Source of the DNA: Lathyrus oleraceus
Lineage: Eukaryota; Streptophyta; Magnoliopsida; Fabales; Fabaceae
Assembly: GCF_024323335.1 (NCBI RefSeq)
Contig: NC_066582.1
Span: 94,484,944 to 94,548,943 of the forward strand
Direction of reading: 5' to 3'
DNA: 64,000 nt
The translations under genes were made by a program, and so were the position numbers. The stretch's first letter is position 1. Each line of letters opens with the position of its first letter. Shown one piece after another: positions 21,262 to 35,173 of this stretch. The notes beneath the pieces are model-generated. The model saw only the letters and a program-made list of their open reading frames with translations. It was not told the DNA's origin and made no database searches.

Positions 21262-23153
21262 TATAGAAAGTAACTGCATCGTGTTGATCTTTAGTCTTGA
21301 AGACATTCTTGAGCATAATGTTTGGTTCTTATTCGTCTTCAACCGAAGCCAAGAGCACAGTTGATATTGAATACGGTAGAAGGATTAGTGATCATTGTAT
21401 TCAATTTAGCCCTTTTCCATGTAAATTACCATTTTTCAATTTTTGTAAAAATCTATGGAGTCTTGTCATTTATAGATTACCATTCTATTAAATAAAGTTG
21501 AGCTTTTTATCCAATTGTTTCTACACTTGTTTATTTCAGCTAAAATAGAATTAAATTTTTATGATGATCATTTTGAAATTAAATTTTAAAAATCAAGCAA
21601 AAAATCATGTTTTCTTGAAATAATAAAAGCAGTTACTTTTAAAGAGCAATCAATTTCATTTAAGGAATATCAACAACGGACTGAGAACGGGTGAGCCCTA
21701 AAAATGCGAAGCATTGTTGGTTTTCCCCAAGCAGTTGGTGTGATCTATGTTTCCTCCGCAACAGCATTTCAGCATCTCCAACCGAGTTTTGTTGGTTTCC
21801 CCAACTGAGTTTGTAATTGCCTCCTTCATTTTGATGGTGCATCTTCTCAGCGGTTTGCATAGATCCAGCACAAGATTATGTTCCCCTCAAGTGTCTAGCG
21901 AATTTCATTCAGTAATCTATTTCCTTTTTCTCCCCAGCGGATTCGTTTTCACGTTTCCCCAGGAAGTCTATCCTTGATATGTTCATCCTAACCAATGACA
22001 AATATTTTCTTCCCCTGCTTTGAGTCTATCCTTGACATGTTCATCTTAACGGATGACAAATATTCTATTTTTGGTATTCTACCCAGTAAAAAGGTAGTTA
22101 TAATCCCTATTTTCCCCATAGGGTTAATCCTTGATATGTTCATCCTAACCAATGACAGGTTTCCTCCTCTTTTTGGTCTTCTGCCCAGTAGACAGTAGTT
22201 GTAAATCCTGTTTCCCCTTGCGGAGTCTATCCTTGATATGTTCATCCTAACCGGTGATAGATATTCTATCTTTTGGTATTCTATCCAATAACTGATAGAT
22301 ATAATTCCTATTTCTCCCCTCGGAGTCTATCCTTGATATGTTCATCCTAACTGATGGTAGATATTATCTTTTTGGTATTCTATCCAATGACTAATGGATA
22401 TAATTCCTACCTTTTTCCGGAAGTCTATCCATGATATGTTAATCGTAACCGATGACGGATATTCTTCCTTTGAGTCTATCTTTGATATGTTCACTTTAAC
22501 CGGTGATGGATATTCTCTCTCTTTGGTTTTCTGCCCAGTAACCGGTAGTTGTAAATCCTATTTGGCTTTTCCCCAGCATTTTATTCTTACCCAGTAACTG
22601 GTAATGAATACACCTTCTGGTTGCCCTCAGCGAGTCATCCTTGATATGTTTACCCTAATCGGTAATGGATGTCCTTTCTGACAGATTTTGTTATCTCCTT
22701 ACCGAGTAACTGGTAGTGGATAATATACTTATGTTACTCCTGTGTTGAAGTTCATTTCTTCCCCAATCGAGTTTGAGTGCGTATTTCCTCAGTGAAATCG
22801 TTGTCCCCTATTTGGGTCGAGTATTTCAGTTTTGTCCTGATTTACCCGTTTCCCCTACAAATTTTTTCTTTATCCCCGGCTGAGTCTTTCCATTGATTTA
22901 TTTTCATGGAATCTCTCGTGTCCCATAGTAGTTTTAAGTCGTAGCCTGGCCTACGCATAAACTTTTATCCCCCAGAGTCTCTGTCTCCCTAGTGAGTTTT
23001 CCTTACGGAATGCATTATACTCCTGTGGATTTTCAGTCTCTCTAGATTCTTTTCCTTTGTGGCAACATTTTCCCCCACGGAGATTATTTTTAGCATTCAT
23101 AAAATATGCATCATGAGGTCTCTTAGGGACCAAAGTTTGTTTATATTACTGTT
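21262..23153 (+). repeat. Element II 3' UTR: ~100-bp tandem repeats with hairpins
   Basis: Contains the conserved block 21451-21515, then from about 21960 to 22680 a tandem array of roughly 100-bp units. Each unit begins GTCTATCCTTGATATGTTCATCCTAACC and ends in a TTCTACCCAGTAACC-type hairpin. The arms vary in pairs: CTATC/GATAG (22281-22298), TATCCA/TGGATA (22381-22400), TTACC/GGTAA (22587-22604 and 22650-22665). The distal part is CCCC-rich as in element I. No convincing ORF. Confidence 0.7.
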
Positions 23154-23233
23154 ATTTAAGTTCATTCTATTGAGTCGATGCAGAGATTTTAACCTTCATC
23201 TCCTCAGCTAGAACGTCCTTAAATAGTAGCAGC
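23154..23233 (+). promoter_or_regulatory. Terminal hairpin and polypurine-tract site, element II
   Basis: ATTTAAG (23154-23160) pairs with CTTAAAT (23218-23224), and CATTCTA (23163-23169) with TAGAACG (23209-23215, one mismatch). Nine bases, AGTAGCAGC, separate the hairpin from LTR C; two purine positions differ from the AGGGGCA consensus, so priming may be weakened. Confidence 0.6.
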
Positions 23234-26200
23234 TGTAAGACCCCAATTTTGACCCTAAGATCCCTCATGCTATCTCATCATGTGCATTAGCATTGGCATC
23301 ACAACTTGGCATCCTCCTCACCCTTCATTCATTGGGTTTGCATTGGGAGGGGTCACCAAGCACATTTGGTTGTATCATACTTTGTTTTTCTTTTTACTAA
23401 CCAAAATACCAAAAATATGTCATTGTATAGTTTAACTCTTTTGTAGGTAGTGCACATGCTCACCTATGCTCTATCAAGCTCATATCTAGGGTTTGAGACC
23501 CTCAATGCAAGGAGCTCAATTAAAAATTGGTTTACATTGGCTCTAATCATCATATATGAATCCCTATTATCTTCACATGTTATTTTGATCAAGAAATCAT
23601 CAAGAGTTTGGAGTTTCTTTTCCATGGAAACCCAAATTCAACTGGGTATCTTGTGTGACTTCTTTAATAAGTTTATTCAACAATTGATCAAATATTTCAA
23701 GGGATACTTCACCTTACATCATATTATGCATATATGATCCTCCATGAGTCCCAAAAGTCAATAAAATGTCAAGCTAGCAAATTGGTTAATGGTGGTTGAC
23801 CAGAGAAAGTCAACTGGTCAAAACTGGGATTCCCTAGACCCTATCTTCTACAATTTGTGTCATATGAAAATGATTCCAAGAGAAAACTTACTCAAGATGA
23901 CATTCCAAACAACTTTAATGTTGAAGTCAATAGCTAGTTTTTCTTGGAAAGTCATTTTTTATGATGAAATATTATAGGTCATTTAGTCTAAACCCTAGTT
24001 TGGAGGTTAACTTCCCAGGACCATAACCTGATCATTTTTTATGAGAGGAAATCCATTCAAATTGCATGATAAAATTCGGTATGTCTACTTCAACTTTGAT
24101 GTTTGGAGGAAGTTCAAATTCAACTTGCAAATGCATGTTTCAAGAGGAAACAGTATAGGTCATTTTGGGTCAATACCATTGAACAAGTGATTTTCCTCAA
24201 CTTCTAAAATGCATAACTCCTTCATGCGAAATCCAAATGGGATCAAATTTATGACCAAATTTAAGAGGTTTGAAAGAACCATAACTTTAATGAAGGAACT
24301 TTTCTCATTTGAAGTCCATATAAAATGTTATTCAAGGTGGAAGAAGTGAACATTTGACTTGCCACTTAGAAATTTTTTAAATATGTTTGATTTCCCAAAC
24401 TTCCACCTCAAAATTCATCATGATTCAAGCTTAAAATGAAAAAGTGTCCAACATGAAAGTTGTTCCCCTTGACCTCACCTTTCCAAAACATCCAACATCA
24501 TCCCATTTGGATCAAAATTGAGGGACTTGCGCATGGCTTCATTATGGAAAGTGTTTTGGCAAGATTTGATTTCAACTAATCAAATTCTTTTGCATGTTTG
24601 CACATGATGCATTCAGCACACTTTGTACACGGATTGAGAGTCGATTTCATCATCCCTAAGGCCCAAATGATTTCCCATGCACCCATGCAAAAGAGTTTCC
24701 AAATTTGTCCAAATTTCAAGTGGTGTAAATATCAAGTGCATTGCCTATTTAAACAAGCTTAAGGCTTCAGATTTATCATCAACACCTTGCCCAAGATTTG
24801 CTAGACCAATTCAAACCCTCACTGCCATAGAAGGTTTCTCTTGAAATCGAGCTTGAACTTCATCTTTTGTTTGGAAGTTCAAACTCCATAAATTCAATTC
24901 CCTTTTCATCTCATTTGGTTTCTGCAAGCAAGAGGAGGAGAAAGCAATCAGATCCAGATCAAGATCAAGTGGAATTAGATCAACTCGAAGGTGATTTTTC
25001 ATAAACTTCTTCTCTTCGATTCTCTCTCAATTATCCTCTATTCTTGTTGATTTTTGGTTGTCTGAAGTTCTATCAATGTAGGTAACAAGATTGAGTTGCT
25101 TTGAGGTCAAATCGAAGCAACTCAGTTCATGATCCTAAAAATTCAAATCCATGTATCTTTTTATATACTTGGAATTGAACAAAATTGAGACCAGATTCGA
25201 GCTCCTAAGAATTTTTTCTTTGAATCTATGTCTTGATTTTTCATTTTGGTGATGGTTGATGGTGGACCAGTCCGGTGAGGTCCACCAGAGAAATAGACCG
25301 GAGCTCTGGCTCTGGTGATGTGTTGGCAAGCATCTCAACCATAGGATCCTTTTAAAATATTTTAATCTCGTGTGTTACTTTTGATTACCATGTGTGTGGT
25401 TCAGTTGACCAGGGAACATGTGGAACGCGTGTTTATCACCATCTGATCTGCCACCTCAATTATTGAGGGAGATCAGATGACTCTCATTTTTTTGAATTTT
25501 TGAATTTTCTATTTAATTGCTTATTTTTCATTACTTCATTAATTTCATTATTGATCCAAAAAATATGGGACTTTCACAAAAAAAAAAATCAAATATTTGT
25601 TTCTTTGATTTTCTCAGTTATAATTATTTTTGGGATTAATATTGATATTTTTCATGATTTAATTGTTTTTGTGCATATTTTTAATTGTTTAAAAATACTT
25701 CTGACTTTTCAAAAATAATGAATTTTTTTCTCCAACGTCCTTTGACCTTGTTTGACCTATGATAAATGTCTTGGCCATTTATTTGGTGTTTTGAAGAGGT
25801 TTTAGGTTTTTGATCAAACAAAATTCAATTTAAATGCATTTTAATTTGATTTTTAATTGTTTAATTGTGTGAAAATAATGTTGAGCCATTTTTATTGACT
25901 TGTGAAGTTTGACTATGTGTTTGGGCCTTGGTCAAGGTTGAGTTGACTTTTGTTGGATTAAAATCATTGGATTTAGGGATTGATGAAATGTATATTTCAT
26001 CTCCCAAAATGAATGAATGATATTAATTTGATAAAATTCCTCCCATGACCAATTTGTGTTTGTCTCATTTCCCCTCCCTTTTCATCTTCAATCCCTTTCT
26101 ATCTCATCCATTCCATTGGTCAATGACATCTCAATATCCTAAGGATAATTGGTTCATCAATAACTTCATGTTGGATGAACCAATACATGTATGGATGAGA

Positions 26201-27964
26201 TTATGTCCATCCTTTGATCATTTTCTTTTTTGAGTGTGGTATGTTTTAGGAGTATGGTTCATTATACCATGTCTCTAACATGAATTAACACCAAAATTTC
26301 TATTGCTCGGCCTCAGATAGTTGTGACTTCTACATAAGTCCAATTATGATTGCTTAACATAGCGCTAAATTTTGACTCAAAAGCATATCATTCTAGTAAG
26401 TGAGATTGTAAGTCTCCCCCCTTTCATGGTATTGTGTGGAAACTTGACCTTTTTTCCTTCCTTTGAAAGATGTCTTGGTTCAAGGATCCATGCTTGTGAA
26501 TAAAGGGTTGAGTGTTCTCCAAAGAATGACTTAAACAATTGAAAAGAAAAACTCCACTAACATCTAATCAACTAACCTTTGATTAACTTCTATTATAATT
26601 GCTTTAAATTTTAAGTCATTTACTTTATGCAATTTAAATTCAAGCCATTTATCATTTTCCATTTTACATATCATTTAACTTATTTATTTTAATGTCATTT
26701 TCACTTTGCTCACTTGAGCCATATATTGTGATTGTATATATTTGTTTGTGTATCTTGTTTGTGTTTGTGGTCTTAGGACCTTAAAATACTTAATAAACAA
26801 CAAAAACCCTAAAAAATGTTTGTGTGGACTGTTGGATTTGATCTGAGCTTTGGACTTAGAATTAGGCAACATTCCCTATGCAAAAGGACTTGGCCAATGC
26901 CAACATTTCTGAAACCAATTTCTTGGGATTTGAGCTTTCATCTGATGCAAGTTTGGGATCCACTTGAGTTCATCTACTACATGGTCTTGATGCAAATGTT
27001 ACTTTGAACTTGTGTCTAATATCTTATTTTGAGCCATTCAAGAGTATGTCATCTGATACATGGGGAAGATTATGAAGAAGACTATGAAGTTGCTATCTTG
27101 GATGTGGCTATATTTATTTGATGCCTTGTTCTTCATCTTGCTTGCTTATTGATATTGCTTGATTTAAAGTCCAAAGCAAAAGTGGGTTTCTATATGACAT
27201 TCTTTTCTATTGGATTGCATCCCATTTGTCAGATCTTTTCAACTCTTAACTTTTAAATTTTTGCTTAAGATTAGTCTCTTCATCTCCTCCCATTTCATAA
27301 ATTTCAAATCTCTCCCCCTTTTCAAAATTTTCTTTGCTCATGATTTATAAACTTAGACCTTATGGCAAATTAGAAACTTTGGCTTTATGCCATTGTATTT
27401 CAAACGTATTTTCTTAAATCAAACTTGTAAATGAACTTAACCATATTGACTTAAAATTTCAAAAGACAAAAAGAACTAACACTCATTCAAACTCTTTTAG
27501 GCCTTTTGTGCCTCTTTTAAACTTAAATTTTTGTTAAGAGCAATTCACTCAATTTGAAATTGATACCACGAACTACGAGGTTTTGATCCCTCATTTTATG
27601 ATGATACGTAGGCACAAGTCCGAAGGTCTTGTCAAAAGAAAAAATATAATTAATGAATTCTTTTCTCATCCCCACACTCTATTTTTATCAAACATCTTTT
27701 ATACCAAAAACACATACACACATAAAAAAGGGCTCCCTAGGAGTACCTAGGACACTTTGGATGCTAACACATTCCCTATGTGTAACTAACCCCCTTACCT
27801 GTAATCTCTGGCACTTTATTAGTTTTGATTTGAAAACTTCTTATCTTTGGGTTTTGTTCATACTTTTCCCTTTTCCTTTGGAAACAATAAAAGCGCGGTG
27901 GCGACTCTGGTTTTATTGACGTTAAGTTTAGCCATATCTTAATGATCATGAATTTACCGCTACA
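23234..27964 (+). repeat. LTR C: 3' LTR of element II (4731 bp)
   Basis: Starts TGTAAGACCCC and ends TTTACCGCTACA. TATTTAAA at 24746-24753 is the TATA candidate. It has the GGGCTCCCTAGGAGTACC block near 27730, and AATAAAAGCGCGGTGGCGACTC near 27885-27906. By eye it matches LTR D much better than LTR B, although B and C flank the same internal fragment. The bases after it (ATACT) join the interior of LTR D. Non-coding. Confidence 0.92.
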
Positions 27965-29251
27965 ATACTTTATTTTTTTCTTTGTCTACTAACCAAAATA
28001 CCAAAAATATGTCAATGTATAGTTTGTTGCTTTTGTAGGTATTGTGTATGCTCACCCATGCTCTATCAAGCCCATATCTAGGGTTTAAGACCCTCAATGC
28101 AAGGAGCACAATCAAGAAATGGTTCACATTGACTCTACGCATCATATATGAATCCCCATGGTCTTCACATGATATTTTGATTAAGAAATCATCAATAGTT
28201 TGGAGTTGGTTTGCCTTGGAAACCCTAATTCATCTAGGTATCTTATGTGACTTCTTCAACAAGTTTCTTCAACAATTGATCAAATATTTAAAGGGATACT
28301 TTACATTACATCATCTTATGCATATATGTTCCTCCATGAGTCCCAAAGTTCAAGAGAATGTCAAGCTATCAAGATGGTTCATGGTGGTTGATCATAGAAA
28401 GTCAACTGGGTAAAACTGGGGTTCCCTAGACCCTATCTCCTACAACGTTTATCATATGAAAATGATTCCAAGATTAAAGTTACTTTAAATTACATTCCAA
28501 ACAACTTTCATGTTTGGGTAAAGATCTAGTTTTATGGTGAAAGATTATAGGTCATTTTGTCTAAACCCTAGTTTGGAGGTTAACTTCCCAAAACCGTAAC
28601 TTGCTCAATTTTTATGAGATGAAAGCCATTAAAGTTGCATGATCAAATTCAAGATGTCTAATTCAACTTAAATGTTTGGAGGAAGTTCAAATTCAACTTG
28701 AAAATGCATGTACCAAGAGGAAACATTATAGGTCATTTTGGGCCAATACCATTAAACAAGTGATTTTCCCCAACTTCTAAAATGCATAACTTCTTCATTC
28801 CAAATCCAAATTATTTCAAATTTATGACCAAATTGAAGATGTTTGAAAGAGTTACAACTTTATGAAGGAAAATTTCTCATTTGAAGTCCATAGAAAAAGT
28901 TATTCAAGGTGGAAGAAGTGAAAAATTGACTTGGGACTTAGAAAATTTTCAAATATGTTTAATTTCCCAAACTTCCACCTCAAACTTCATCATGATCCAA
29001 GCTTCAAATGAAAATATGTTCAACATGAAAGGTGTTCCCCTTGATCTCACCTTTACCAAAAGTCTAAGATTATCTCATTTGGCCAAAGTATGAAGGACTT
29101 ACGCATGGGTGTAAGTTGAAAGACCATTTGGATGGTTTCCACTTCCATTTTTCATACACATTTGCATGGCCTTCCAACATGAATTCAGGATGACGCACAC
29201 TCTTTTTTGGATCAAAACACGTCATTTCATGGGCCTAGCACACGCCCATGC
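27965..29251 (+). repeat. LTR D fragment, cut on both sides
   Basis: About 1.29 kb of LTR interior of the LTR C subfamily: a block with ACTAACCAAAATACC, then TAGGTCATTTTG/CATAACTTC repeats, ending GGGCCTAGCACACGCCCATGC. Its left side is broken by LTR C and its right side by LTR E. The remaining left and right parts are predicted beyond the window edges. No genes. Confidence 0.82.
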
Positions 29252-32200
29252 TGTAAGACCCCAATTTTGACCCTAAGATCCCTCATGATATCTCATCATA
29301 TGCATTAGCATTGGGATTACACCTTGGCATCGTCCTTCCCCCTCATTCATTGGGTTTGATTGAGAGAGATCACCAAGCACCACTTGATTGTATAATACTT
29401 TATATTTTATCATCTTTACTAACCAAAATACCAAAAATATGTATTTGCATTTGTCTAACTCTTTTGTAGGTAGGGCACATGATCACCTATGATCTATCAA
29501 GTTCATATCTAGGGTTTAAGACCCCCATTGCTAAGAGCTCAATCAATAAATGATCTAAAATGTCTCTAGGCATCATATATGGATCCCCATGAGCATCACA
29601 TGTTATTTTTGTCAAGAATTCATCAAAATTTTGGAATTGGTTTGCCTTAGAAACCCTAGTTCATCTGGGTATCTTATGTAACTTCTTCATCAAGCTTCTT
29701 CAACAATTGATCAAAGATTTCAAGGGATACTTCAAATTTCATCATATTATGCATATATGATCTCCCATGAGTCTTAAAAGTCAAGAGAATTATAAGCTAG
29801 CAAGTTGGTTGATGGTGGTTGACCAGAGGAATTCATCTGATCAAATTTGTGGTCCTCTAGACCCTACCTCCTACAATTTTTGTCATATGAAAATGATTCC
29901 AAGAGAAACGTTGCTCTAAATGACATTACAAACAACTTTAATGTTTAGGTATAGAGCTATTTTTGCTTGGAAAGTCATTTTTTATGGTGAAAGATTATAG
30001 GTCATTTTGTCTAAACCCTAATTTGGAGGTCAACTTCCCAAGGCCATAACTTGCTCAACTTTTATGATATGAAAGATTTCCAAGTTGCACAACCAAATTC
30101 AAGTGTCTACTTAAAATTTTATGTTTTGAGGAAGAGATAATTCAACTTTTATTAGCATGTGATATGAGGATACATTATAGGTCATTTTGGATCAATACCA
30201 TTGAACGAGTGGTTTTCCTCAACTTCAAAAATGCATAACTCCATCATATCAAATCCAAATAAGGTCAAATTTGTGACCATTTTGAGGGAATTTTAGGTAG
30301 ATACAACTTTGATGAAGAAACGTTTCTCATTTGAAGCTCACACAAAAAGTTAGTCAAGGTGGAATAAGTGAACATATGGCTTGACACTTAGAAAAAATTT
30401 TGATATGTTAAAATTTTCAAACTTCCACCTTAAAATTCACCATGATACAAGCTTAAAATGAAAACGTTTTCAACATGAAAGGTGTTCCTCTTGATCTAAA
30501 TTTTCCAAAAAGTCCAATTTCATCCATTTTGGACAAGATTGGAATGGTCTGCACATAGCTTGAACATTGCATCATCATTTGGCAAAAATCAAACTTCAAG
30601 CTTCCATGTACAATTGCCTAACACTCCAATTTGATTTCGTACTTGTTCACACTCAATTATGGATCAAATAGAATGATCTCATGGGCCTGTACACGCCCAT
30701 GCACACATGCATCACTCATTTCCAATTTTGGAAAATCAATTGTAAGGTGCAAGTAACACTTGATTCAACTATAAATAGAGGCCTGTATGCTTAGAATTGA
30801 GGACTCCTTCCTGCCAGCTTTGATCCCAAACACCAAACCCTTCCATTTGAGAGGATAATCCTGAGAATTTCCTTTGGAAATTATGTTTAAACCTCACTAT
30901 TTTGAGATTCAAAACTTCGAGGATCCAAGACCTTTCGTGAATTCTAATCTACTTCTCCAAGCATCCTGAGCAAGATCAAACACGAGCCAAAGCAAGAACA
31001 CTTGAATCCAGACCTGCATTGAAGGTATTTTCCATAAAATTTCATCTCTTCGATTCTCACTCAATTCTCCATAATTCTCTTGGATCCTTGGTTGTCTGAA
31101 GTCCTACCAATGTAGGCAACAAGATTGAGTTGCTTTGAGGTCAAATTGAAGCAACTCAGATCATGCATCTCAAATTTCAACTCCTTGTATCTCTCAATAT
31201 ACTTGGAGTTAGGATGAATTGAGGCCAGATTCGTGCTCAGTTCCATTTTTACTTTAAAATCATGTCCTTCTTTTTAATTTTAGTGATGGTTATGATTGGA
31301 CCAGTCTGGCGAGGCTCGCCTGAGAAGGAGACCGGAGATTTGCTTCGGTGGTGAGTTGGCAAGGTATAGAGCCACATGATCTATTTGTATTAATCTAATC
31401 ACGAGCGTTGATTTGTTTGACCTTGTTTCTGGCGCGCTGACTAGAGTCCATCATGGATTACGCGCTTGTGACCACTTGATCTGCCACCTCAATTAATGAG
31501 GGAGATCAAGTGGTCCACGTCTTTTTTGATTATTTGATTTTCATTTTATTTGTGTTATTTTCATTAATTCATATTAGTTTTAATATTGATCCAAAAAATA
31601 TGAGTTTCACCAAAAAAATTTAAATAAATTCCTCTTTCATTTTCTAAATTAAAACTATTTTTTGGATGATTATTAATATTTTTCATGATTTAATTGATTT
31701 TGTGAATATTTTTAATTGTTAAAAAATAGTTTTAAGTTTCCAAAAATGATAAAAAAATTCTCCAAGGTCCTTTGACCTTGTTTGACCTATGATAAATCTC
31801 ATGGCCATTTCTTTGTTGTTTTGATGAGGTTTTAAGAAATTGACCAACCATAATTTAATTTAATGCATATTTTAGTTGATTTTAATTATTTAAATACCAA
31901 GAAAATTGTGTTGAGCTATTTTAATTGCTTTGCTGAGTTTGACTTGTGTTGTTGGGCCTTGGTCAAGGTTGATTTGACTTTGTTGAGTTAAGATCATTGG
32001 ATTTAGGGGATTGATGAAATTTATATTTCATCTCCCAAAATGAATGAATGATATTAATTTGGTAAAAGTCCTCCTTTGACCAATTTGTGTTGATTTCATT
32101 CCCCCTCCCTCTTCATTTTACTCCCATTCTTTATCCATTCATGTCATGGACCTATGATATCTATATCCTAAGGCTAGCTGATTGCAAAATCAACATGAGT

Positions 32201-33975
32201 ATGGATGAGATTAGGTCCACCATTTTTGCACATTCTTTTTGTGTGTGGTATGTTTTATGAGCATAGTCCATTATATTATGTCTCTAACATACATTAACAC
32301 CAAAATTCTACATAAGTCCAATTACGATTGCTTAACATACCTCTAAATTTGTGACACAAAAAGGCATAGCGTTCTAGTAATTGAGATTGTAAGTCTCCCC
32401 TCTTTCATGGTATTGTGTGGAAACTTGGCATTTTTTCCTTCCTTTGGAAGATGTCTTGGTTCAAGGATTCATGCTTGTGATAAGTGGGTTGAGTGATCTC
32501 GAAAGAATGACTTAAACAAAACCAAAGCAAAAACAATACTAACTTCTAATCAACTAACCATTAACGTTTAATTTTAAGCCATTTACTTTTATTCACTTTA
32601 ATTTCAAGCCTTTAATCATTTGCCATTATTAATATCATTCAATTTGTTTACTTTAATGCCATTTTCACTTTGCTCACTTGAGCCATACTTTATGAATATA
32701 TTGTGTTTGTATATACTTGTTTGTATTTGTGGTTTTTTGACCTTAATGAACATAATAAGAACAAAAAACCCTAAAAAAAGCATTTTGTGTGGCATGTTGG
32801 ATTGATCTGAGACATTGGACTTAGAATTAGGCAACACTCCCTATGCAAAGGACTTGGCCAATGCCAACTTTCATGAAACCAAAGCTTATGAAGTGAACTT
32901 TCATCTAATACGAATATTGAAGATCCATTTGAGTTCATCTGCAACATGATCATATTGAAGTTGTTATTTTGAACATGTGTCTAATGCCTACTTTTGGAAG
33001 TCATCTGATGCATGGGAAATTTTGAAGAAGATCATGGAGTTGCTAAGCCTGGATGTGGCTATCTTTATTTAATGCCTTACTCTTTATCTTGCTATTTGTG
33101 TATTGATATTGCTTGATTCTAAAGTCCAAGGGAAATTTGGGTTTCTATATGACATTCTTGTCTATTGGATTGCCGCCCATTGGTCAGATCTTTTCAACTC
33201 TTAACTTTTAAATTTGTGCTAAGGATTAGTCTCTTCATATCCTCCCCATTTTTTTAATTTCAAAATCTCTCCCTCCTTTTCAAAATCTTCTTTGCTTGGA
33301 TTTTTCTAAACTTAGACCATATTGCAAATTAGAAACTTTGGCCTTATGCATTGCATTTTCAAACTTGTTTTCCTAAATCAAACTTGTAAGTAAACTTAGC
33401 TATACTTGACTTAAAAATTTCAAAAGCCAAAAAGAACTAACACTCATCCAAACCTTTCGAGGCCTCCAGTGCCTTTGTTAAACTTAAAATTTTGTTAAAA
33501 GAAATCCACTCACTTTGAAATTGATACCACGAACTACAAGGTTTTGATCCCTCATTCTTAAGTTGGTACGTAGGCACAAGTCCGAAGGTCTTGTCAAACA
33601 CAAAAATATAATTAATGAATTATTTTCTCATCCCTCCACTATATACATTGCAAACATCATTTTGTACAAAAACACATATGCATACAAAAAAGGGCTCCCT
33701 AGGAGTACCTAAGACACTTTGGGTGCTAACACCTTCCCTCTGTGTAACCAACCCCCTTACCTGTAATCTCTAGCATTTTATTAGTTTTGATTTGAAAACT
33801 TCTTATCTTTGGGTTTTGTTTGTACTTTTCCCTTTACCCTTGGGAACAATAAAAGCGCGGTGGCGACTCTGGTTTAATTGATGTCTAGCTTATCCATAGC
33901 TTGATGGTCATGAATTTACCGCTACATTAACGTTTAGCTTATTCATAGCTTGATGGTCATGAATTTACCGCTACA
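29252..33975 (+). repeat. LTR E: probable 5' LTR of element III
   Basis: Starts TGTAAGACCCC. A clear TATAAATAGAGG box is at 30770, the GGGCTCCCTAGGAGTACC block near 33690, and AATAAAAGCGCGGTGGCGACTC near 33848. The LTR end is duplicated: ...TTTACCGCTACA occurs at 33926 and again at 33975, a 49-bp tandem copy with a few differences. The five bases before it (CATGC, 29247-29251) are the candidate target duplication. What follows is an element leader and ORF1, so this acts as a 5' LTR. Non-coding. Confidence 0.87.
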
Positions 33976-34307
33976 AAAATTAAGTGCAGACTTCATTGGG
34001 GAGTAGTCTCCAATGGGTTTAGCCTACTTTTTTGTGTGTATATAATTGTATACTTGATGTATGTATATTTGTTTGTATGATATAATATGCTTATTGTGCT
34101 TGGTGATCTCTGTGTGGTGAGATAAGTTCTAACCCGAACTTGAGTGCAATTAAGATAGGAGGATGGTATAGTCATGTTCAACTTGTGTGGAGTAGTCCTT
34201 AACAAGTTGACTTGAGACCCATCTACTCAGTGGAGACCCTTTTGGAGTTATGATGTCACACAAGTTATTTGTGGTTAGGAATTACTTCCTCTGATTTGGG
34301 GTCCGAG
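33976..34307 (+). other. Element III leader, left part
   Basis: Untranslated leader following LTR E, interrupted after 34307 by element N. A clean primer-binding site is not seen; GCAGACTTCATTGGGGA near 33986-34002 could be a decayed version of the TGGCGACTCTGCTGGGGA site in N. A hairpin CATTGGGGAG/CTCCAATG sits at 33994-34015. No ORF of interest. Confidence 0.55.
34303..34307. repeat. Target site duplication CCGAG, left copy
   Basis: CCGAG immediately precedes the 5' LTR of element N and recurs immediately after its 3' LTR at 47446-47450. A 5-bp duplication is the usual size for Ty3/gypsy integration. Confidence 0.95.
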
Positions 34308-35046
34308 TGTTGCACCCCAAAATTTGCCCTCTATTTTTAACTCTAACTAAATTTTTGTTTCACATTCATTTGCATCATCTTCATAACATAACATTTTTTT
34401 CTGTCTTAATATTAGCCGGAATAATTTCTCGGAATTTACAAACAGACTGGTCAAATTAACTTTTTAACTGTGCCTAAAATTAGTCAACGAAAAAATGTCA
34501 AGTTTAAGTTTGCAAATGTCGGTAACATTAATCTGCGGTTCACGTGGTTTAATTTGACATGCTAAAAATATTTTTACGACTATTTTTGGTCATATGTTGA
34601 TCAGTCTGAGCAGTTTAAACGGTCATAATTTTTATTTCAAAATCCGACCAAACGCTGTATTTTTCCGAGTCATTTATTTCGCGCTGATTATTTTGACGTG
34701 TTCATTTTATTTTTTCGAGCATTTTGGTGCCCGACTTTTTTTTTTTGAGTCTATTTATTTTTATATTGGGTCTAGAATAAATAAATAGGTTAATTAGTTT
34801 TTATTTTAATTTTAACTATTTTAATTATTTAACTTTATTTAGTTTTTAATTTAATATTGGGTTTCAAAATAAACTTAGGCCCATTATCATTAACCTAATT
34901 TGTTCCTATATATATTTACTAGCATGACTGATAGAGAGAGGCCAAAAAGACAGAACAAAAAAGAGAAACTGAGAGTGGCTGATCTATACTATCGTACACA
35001 CAGTTTGGTAATAGTTTATATATGATATATACTTTATCTATTTTGT

Positions 35047-35048
<2 letters not shown>

Positions 35049-35140
<92 letters not shown>
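35049..35140. repeat. (AT)46 microsatellite in the 5' LTR of element N
   Basis: Ninety-two bases of pure AT dinucleotide. The equivalent place in the 3' LTR (45303-45314) has six AT units. This one expansion explains almost the whole length difference between the two LTRs. Confidence 0.97.
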
Positions 35141-35142
<2 letters not shown>

Positions 35143-35173
35143 CTATTTTATGTTATAATTTGATTATGTTTTC

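Noticed and set aside
33976..34010. Primer-binding site for element III
   Set aside because: Only a weak, gapped resemblance to the site in N; recorded as a possibility in the leader entry instead.
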